Positions 57,510 through 64,000 of a stretch of DNA of 64,000 nucleotides are shown here, one piece after another. The stretch is from Brevundimonas basaltis. GTDB lineage: Bacteria > Pseudomonadota > Alphaproteobacteria > Caulobacterales > Caulobacteraceae. The DNA is taken from assembly GCF_014202075.1 (NCBI RefSeq), contig NZ_JACHFZ010000007.1, positions 32,080 to 96,079 of the forward strand, in the 5' to 3' direction. Position 1 is the first letter of the stretch. Each line of letters begins with the position of its first letter. The position numbers were made by a program, and so were the translations under genes. The notes below the pieces were generated by a model. The model was not told the DNA's origin, did no database searches, and was given only the letters and a program-made list of their open reading frames with translations.

Positions 57510-58901
57510 ATGGACCGGAACCTGATGAGACCCTTGATCGCCCTGAAGCTACTCGCCGTCCTCGGCGTCACCACCGCCGCGACTCCGCTGTTCGCGCAGG
57601 TGCAGGGCGGGCCGCAGACGCCGGGCGGGCAGGAGCAGGTCTATGACATCACCGAGGCCAACCTTCGCCCGTTCCAGATCGCCGTCGCCGACTTCTCCGG
57701 CCAGAACGGTCGGGACCTGTCGACGGTCATCCGCGCCAACCTGCGCCGCTCGGGCTATTTCGAGCCGCTCGATCCGGCGAGCTTCGTCGAGACCGGCCTG
57801 ACCCTGGCCAACGCCCCGAACTTCCCGCAATGGACCTCGATCGGAGCGCAGGCGGTGCTCTACGGCTCGGTGACGCCGCGTCCGGACAACCGCAACGACT
57901 ACGGCTTCCGCCTCTACGACCCCTACCGCCAGTGCCAGCTGGCCTCCTACCGCTTCACCGCCACGCCGGAGCAGTGGCGCCGTATCGGCCACAAGATCGC
58001 CGACGTGGTCTATCAGCGCATGACCGGCGAAAGCGGCCTGTTCGACAGCCGCGTGTTGTTCGTGTCCGAGAGCGGCACCCAGCTGAACCGCCTGTCCCGC
58101 CTCGCCATCTCGGATCAGGACGGTTTCAACCCCGTCTACCTGACCGACGGCGCGGAGATCATCATGTCGCCGCGCTTCTCGCTGAACGATCCCAACGAGA
58201 TCACCTACGTCGCGCTCGGCAAGGACTACAGCCGCATCTACCTCAAGAACCTGTCGACCGGCCGCACGGAATCGCTGGGCCAGTTCGACGGCCAGGTGCT
58301 CGCCCCGCGCTTCTCGAACGACGGGTCGATGATGGCCTTCTCGATCATCCGGGGCGGCAACACCGACGTCTATGTCATGAACCTGGCCAGCCGCCAGGTG
58401 CGCCGCCTGACCAACGATCCGGGCATCGACACCTCGCCGTCGTTCAGCCCGGACAACAGCCAGATCGTCTTCACCTCCGACCGGTCCGGCTCGGCCCGGC
58501 TCTACGTCATGCGCGCCGACGGTTCGGGCCAGCGCCCGATCTCGCGCGGCGGCGGCATCTACACCGCCCCGAACTGGAGCCCGCGCGGCGACCTGATTGC
58601 CTTCACCAAACAGGGCGGCGGTCGCTTCTCGACTGGCGTCATGCGGCCCGACGGCACCGGCGAGCGCATCCTGTCGTCCAGCTATTTCGAGGAGGGTCCC
58701 TCCTGGGCCCCGAATGGCCGCTACATCATGTTCGCGCGCCAGTCGCCGGGCGGCGACACACGGCTGTGGACCGTCGATCTGTCCGGCCGCGTGGTCAGCC
58801 AGGCGGGCTATGACGGCCGCGGCTCGGATCCGGCCTGGTCGCCGCTTCTCGACCAGCAGCCCACGAACCTCGGCGGCGGCCCCGACAGCTGCCCGACCTG
58901 A
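57510..58901 (+). CDS. tolB: TolB periplasmic beta-propeller protein
   Basis: A 463-residue protein with a signal peptide ending around LFAQVQ, an N-terminal domain (YDITEANLRPFQIAVADFSG) and a six-bladed propeller with repeats such as APRFSNDGSMMAFS, SPSFSPDNSQIVFTSDRSGSARLYVM and APNWSPRGDLIAFTK. TolB links TolA, Pal and lipoproteins at the outer membrane. ATG 57510 is preferred; another ATG five codons later could also serve. Confidence 0.96.
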   Translation: MDRNLMRPLIALKLLAVLGVTTAATPLFAQVQGGPQTPGGQEQVYDITEANLRPFQIAVADFSGQNGRDLSTVIRANLRRSGYFEPLDPASFVETGLTLANAPNFPQWTSIGAQAVLYGSVTPRPDNRNDYGFRLYDPYRQCQLASYRFTATPEQWRRIGHKIADVVYQRMTGESGLFDSRVLFVSESGTQLNRLSRLAISDQDGFNPVYLTDGAEIIMSPRFSLNDPNEITYVALGKDYSRIYLKNLSTGRTESLGQFDGQVLAPRFSNDGSMMAFSIIRGGNTDVYVMNLASRQVRRLTNDPGIDTSPSFSPDNSQIVFTSDRSGSARLYVMRADGSGQRPISRGGGIYTAPNWSPRGDLIAFTKQGGGRFSTGVMRPDGTGERILSSSYFEEGPSWAPNGRYIMFARQSPGGDTRLWTVDLSGRVVSQAGYDGRGSDPAWSPLLDQQPTNLGGGPDSCPT

Positions 58902-59023
58902 CCAAAGCGGAGCCTTTCCGCTCAATTCCGCGTTATCGCGGCTGGCGAAACCGCTGGCGCGACAGTACCCGAGTTTTAAAGCAAAGCTGGAGGCCGAGGC
59001 CTCTCACCCTACGGAGTTTAGCC

Positions 59024-59578
59024 ATGATGAAGACCTCGACCCTCCTCCGTCTCGCCGCCGTGGGCGTGGCCGTCACGGCCATCGCCGCCTGCACCCCGCG
59101 CCGCCCCGTCGACGGTCCCGCCGGCGGTCCCGGCCCGGTCACCGGCCCGCAGTATCCGACCGCGCCGACCGGTCCGGTCGACGGCGGCAACATGGGCGCG
59201 GCCATGCCGGGCTCCGAGCAGGACTTCGTCGTCAATGTGGGCGACCGCGTCTATTTCGACCTCGACAGCTATGAGGTCCGCACCGACGCCTATCCGCGTC
59301 TCGACGCCCAGGTGGCGTGGCTGCAGCGCTATCCGCAGGTCACCGTGCGCATCGAGGGCAACGCCGACGAACGCGGCACCCGTGAATACAACCTCGCCCT
59401 CGGCGCCCGCCGGGCCGAATCGGTGCGCACCTACCTCGTCAGCCGCGGCATCTCGGCCGCCCGCATCGACACCATCAGCTACGGCAAGGAACGCCCGATC
59501 GCGGCCGGCTCCAACGAGGAAGCCTGGGCCCGCAACCGCAACGCCCACACCGCCATCGTCAGCGGCGCCACGCGCTGA
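59024..59578 (+). CDS. pal: Peptidoglycan-associated lipoprotein Pal
   Basis: A 184-residue outer-membrane lipoprotein: the lipobox AIAAC lies near residue 22, a Pro/Gly-rich linker follows, and the OmpA-like peptidoglycan domain runs from about residue 65 (VYFDLDSYEVRTDAYPRLDAQVAWL, IEGNADERGTREYNLALGARRAESVRTYLVSRGI, ISYGKERPI). It tethers the outer membrane to peptidoglycan. ATG 59024 is the start. Confidence 0.96.
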   Translation: MMKTSTLLRLAAVGVAVTAIAACTPRRPVDGPAGGPGPVTGPQYPTAPTGPVDGGNMGAAMPGSEQDFVVNVGDRVYFDLDSYEVRTDAYPRLDAQVAWLQRYPQVTVRIEGNADERGTREYNLALGARRAESVRTYLVSRGISAARIDTISYGKERPIAAGSNEEAWARNRNAHTAIVSGATR

Positions 59579-59604
59579 ACCGGCGACGTCTGTGATATTG
59601 GAGG

Positions 59605-59635
59605 GGGGCGGTCGTCCATCGGCCGCCCCTTTCTT
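59605..59635 (+). terminator. Intrinsic terminator between pal and cpoB
   Basis: GGGGCGGTC and GGCCGCCCC (59605-59613 and 59621-59629, with one G-T pairing) flank a short loop and are followed by TTTCTT. It lies 26 bases after the pal stop and would separate or attenuate transcription into cpoB. Confidence 0.8.
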
Positions 59636-59688
59636 CTGACCGGGCCGCGGCCTTGCGGCGGCCTCAAATCGGTGGGACGAAATCAACC

Positions 59689-60561
59689 ATGCTCAAGCTG
59701 CCCTCCGCCCTCCGTTCCCGAAACGCCCTCGTCACCGCCGTCGGCGTCGTCCTGATCGCCGGCACGACCGCGGTCGTGGCCCAGACCCAGCCCATGGAGC
59801 CGATCCAGTGGGACAAGCGCCGGCTGGATCAGCTGGACCGCAACGTCCGCCGCATCGAGCGGGCCCTGACCCAGCGCAACGCGGCCGGCCAGCCGGTCAT
59901 CGTCGAGCCCGATCCCGAGGTCATCGCCCTGACCAGTCGTGTCACCATCATGGACCGGCGCCTGAACGACCTCGAGGCCACCTTGCAGCGCGTCAACGGC
60001 GATCTCGAGCGGCTGACATTCCAGCTTGACGAGACCACCCGCGACAACGCCGCCCTCGAGGCCCGTGTCCGCACCGCCGAGACCCGGCTCCGCGACGTCG
60101 CCGCCGCCGCGGAGCGCGAGACGGCGCTCAACGCCCCGATCAGCTCGACCTCGCCGACCGGCGACGCCGCACGCGACCTCGCCGCCGCCGCCCGGCTGGC
60201 CGCGTCCGACCCGGCCATGGGCGACCGCGCCCTGCAGACCGTGACCCTGGCCTGGCCCGCGACCCCCCAGGCCCGCGAGGCCAACGCCCGGCTCGGCGAC
60301 CTGCGCGTCTCGGCCGGCGATCAGGCGGGCGCGGTGGCCTTTTACGCCGCCGCCCTCGACGGCTGGCCGACCACGCCCTGGGCCGGCGCCACGGTGCTGG
60401 AGCTGGCTACGGCGCTGAACGCCACCGATCGCAAGACCCAGGCGTGCACCGCGCTCGGCGAATTCGACCGCCGCTACGCCGCCGCCGGCAGCGCCGCCCT
60501 GCGGACCCGCGCGGGCGAACTGCGCACCCGCTTCGCCTGTCCGGCCCGGAGAGCCGGCTGA
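59689..60561 (+). CDS. cpoB: CpoB/YbgF cell-division coordinator
   Basis: A 290-residue periplasmic protein: signal peptide (LVTAVGVVLIAGTTAVVAQT), a coiled-coil segment (about 40-145, VTIMDRRLNDLEATLQRVNGDLERLTFQLDETTRDNAALEARVRTAETRL), then TPR-like repeats (about 165-285). CpoB coordinates peptidoglycan synthesis with outer-membrane constriction through TolA. ATG 59689 is used. The end overlaps the tilS start by four bases if that start is CTG. Confidence 0.93.
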   Translation: MLKLPSALRSRNALVTAVGVVLIAGTTAVVAQTQPMEPIQWDKRRLDQLDRNVRRIERALTQRNAAGQPVIVEPDPEVIALTSRVTIMDRRLNDLEATLQRVNGDLERLTFQLDETTRDNAALEARVRTAETRLRDVAAAAERETALNAPISSTSPTGDAARDLAAAARLAASDPAMGDRALQTVTLAWPATPQAREANARLGDLRVSAGDQAGAVAFYAAALDGWPTTPWAGATVLELATALNATDRKTQACTALGEFDRRYAAAGSAALRTRAGELRTRFACPARRAG

Positions 60562-61912
60562 GTCCGACCGTCCCGGACTGGGTCCATCGCGTCCGCGCCC
60601 GGCTGAGCGCCCGGCTTGAGACCGACAGCGCCCGTCCGCTGGCGCTGGCTTTGTCCGGCGGCGGCGATTCGATCGCCCTGCTTCAGGTCGCCGCCGGCTG
60701 GGCGCGCGACCATGGCCGCCCCCTGCTGGCCCTGACCGTCGACCATGCCCTCAGCCCCGACAGCGCACGCTGGACCGCCTTCGCCGGGGAAGCCGCTCGC
60801 GCCGCCGGGGCCGAATGGCGCGCCCTGTCGTGGACGGGGCCGAAGCCCGCCACGGGTCTGCCCGCGGCCGCCCGCGCCGCCCGTCACCGCCTGATCGCCG
60901 AGGCCGCGCGCGGCGCCGGGGCCCGGGTGATCCTGTTCGCCCACACCGCCGGCGACATCGCTGAGTCCGAACTCATGCGCGCCGAAGGCGCCAGCCTCGG
61001 CCGACTGCGCGACTGGTCGCCGTCCCCGGCCTGGCCGGAGGGGAGGGGGTTGATGCTGCTCCGCCCGATGCTCGACGTCGGCCGCGCCGAGTTGCGCGAC
61101 TGGCTCAAGGGGCAGGGCAGGGACTGGATCGACGACCCCGCCAACGACGATCAGACATACGCGCGGGCCCGAGCTCGTGCGTCCCTTCTCCCATCGGGCG
61201 AAGCCGCGCCTGGGGGTTCGACCCTCACCCTTTCGCCGAAGGACGCTCGTTCCGCTCTCGTGTGCTCAGACCCTCTCCCGATGGGAGAGGGATCATTCAG
61301 CATCGACCGCGTCATCTCCGCCCGCACCCTCGCCGCCGTCCTCGTCTGCGTCGGCGGCGGCGACCGCCCCCCGCGCGGCGACCGCCTCGACCGTCTGCTC
61401 AACCATCTCCGCGTCGGCGAGACCTTCACCGCCGTCCTCTGCGGCGCGCGCGTCGAGGCCGCCGCGGATCACGTCCTCGTCACCCGCGAGTGCGGCGAAT
61501 TCGCCCGTCGTTCGGCGCCGGCCCTGCCGCTGCCGCCCGGCGAGGAAGCCGTCTGGGACGGCCGCTGGGCGATCACCGCCGCCGGGCCCGGCTGGTCCGT
61601 GGTCCCCGCCGCCGGCCGTTTGTCCACCCTGTCGAAGGCCGACCGGGCGCGGCTGAACCGCCTGCCGCCCGCCGCCCGCGGCGCCCTGCCTGTGCTGATC
61701 CGGAACGAAGCAACCGCCCCGGTTCTTGCAGCAACCGTCGCCGTGGCGCGTTCGCTGGTCGAACAGAGACTGGCCCTCGCGCTGGACCGAATGACGCATG
61801 AATCGGAACTGGAGCCGCGCGCGCATGGCGCAACGCCCCGGAACCACCTATTTTCTGGCGCTGACTTCACCGAAGACGGGAGCGCGCCGCGCTTCCAGGG
61901 ATCGAGACGAGA

Positions 61913-61916
<4 letters not shown>
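60558..61916 (+). CDS. tilS: tRNA(Ile)-lysidine synthase TilS with in-frame repeat insert
   Basis: A roughly 452-residue enzyme that converts cytidine 34 of tRNA-Ile2 to lysidine. The PP-loop reads [12 protein letters not shown], followed by [14 protein letters not shown] and [40 protein letters not shown]. Residues encoded by about 61186-61297 ([14 protein letters not shown] and onward) are a translated palindromic repeat interrupting the catalytic/linker region. No ATG or GTG is in a sensible place; CTG at 60558 (overlapping the cpoB stop) is the likely start, though an upstream GTG at 60444 is in frame. Its stop overlaps ftsH. Confidence 0.85.
61186..61297. repeat. Interspersed palindromic element inside tilS
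   Basis: The left end TCCCTTCTCCCATCGGG pairs with CCCGATGGGAGAGGGA on the right (about 61276-61292), enclosing a CCTCACCCTTTCGCC block and the segment TCTCGTGTGCTCAGACCC. Read on the opposite strand the order of hairpin, GAGC-ACG block and AGGGTGAGGG matches the units at 18940-19102, so it is the same family. It stays in frame with tilS. Confidence 0.8.
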
Positions 61917-63844
<1,928 letters not shown>

Positions 63845-63873
63845 CCTTCTGCGGCGGAGGATGGGCGCTCGCT

Positions 63874-63900
63874 TTCCTTCTCCCCTTGAGGGAGAAGGAA
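63874..63900. repeat. Perfect hairpin downstream of ftsH
   Basis: TTCCTTCTCCC and GGGAGAAGGAA form a perfect 11-bp stem with a CTTGA loop, 30 bases past the ftsH stop. It resembles the end hairpin of the palindromic elements in tilS and at 18940 but lacks the rest of the unit. It may stop transcription from ftsH or be a remnant element. Confidence 0.7.
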
Positions 63901-63905
63901 AACGC

Positions 63906-64000
63906 CAATTGCTGCGCTGCAAGTTAATGTGCAATCCGCCTATCGAAAACGCCCAACCCGTTGTTTTCCTTGCTCCCGGTTCGTGATCGAGCGTCCTGAA
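63906..64000 (+). repeat. 95-bp direct repeat, copy 2 (continues to window edge)
   Basis: The copy begins CAATTGCTGCGCTGCAAG and ends at the last base of the window with GATCGAGCGTCCTGAA, so the homology may extend further. It matches copy 1 at 44309 in the same orientation and without gaps. It starts immediately after the hairpin that follows ftsH. The differences fall in two short spacers. Confidence 0.85.

Overview
The window is a GC-rich (by eye well over 65 %) bacterial chromosome segment. It reads as Caulobacterales, most likely Brevundimonas or a close relative. The grounds are a plant-type glutamate-cysteine ligase, a PhaB-type reductase, a large TonB-dependent receptor, the order yebC-ruvC-ruvA-ruvB followed by ybgC-tolQRA-tolB-pal-cpoB-tilS-ftsH, and alphaproteobacterial gene density with many 4-nt ATGA/GTGA overlaps. 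This is inference from gene content, not a database match. No rRNA, tRNA or CRISPR array was seen.

Layout. 1-9.2 kb: the end of an EAL phosphodiesterase, AlgH-like protein, peroxiredoxin, an orphan Vsr nuclease, a membrane hybrid histidine kinase, a coupled sixA-like/DUF952/pyrD operon, a methyltransferase divergent from gloB, and phaB. 9.3-13.3 kb: an alcohol dehydrogenase, then a GFA/DUF72 operon in which the DUF72 gene has been interrupted and given a new 5' end by a roughly 715-bp low-GC insertion carrying a four-helix membrane protein, then a TetR regulator with tandem operators facing a small secreted protein. 13.3-23.6 kb: a PAS hybrid kinase, gshA, rsmE translationally coupled to a yefM-yoeB toxin-antitoxin pair, two acyl-CoA dehydrogenases with a MerR regulator, a DoxX-like protein and selO. 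23.7-29.6 kb: a complete Mrp sodium/proton antiporter operon (A/B fused, C-G), every junction a 4-nt overlap. 30-37.6 kb: a TonB-dependent receptor with a strong terminator, a small secreted protein and an RND efflux pair.

37.8-48.9 kb: lepA, an SseB-like protein, a NYN/LOTUS protein, then an EcoRII-type restriction-modification operon (cytosine methyltransferase, vsr, endonuclease) with a GTTC-N7-GTTC box upstream, about 680 bp without a clear gene holding one copy of a 95-bp repeat, putP, an alcohol dehydrogenase and a thioesterase. 49-64 kb: yebC, two MgtC paralogues around a cupin gene, ruvC-ruvA-(lipoprotein)-ruvB, the Tol-Pal envelope system, tilS and ftsH, ending in the second copy of the 95-bp repeat at the window edge.

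The most unusual points are the DUF72 gene regenerated by an insertion whose genes interlock by 4-nt overlaps, palindromic repeat elements read in frame inside rsmE and tilS, the toxin-antitoxin pair coupled to rsmE with a promoter that predicts a leaderless transcript, and the 95-bp repeat lying downstream of both the restriction operon and ftsH.
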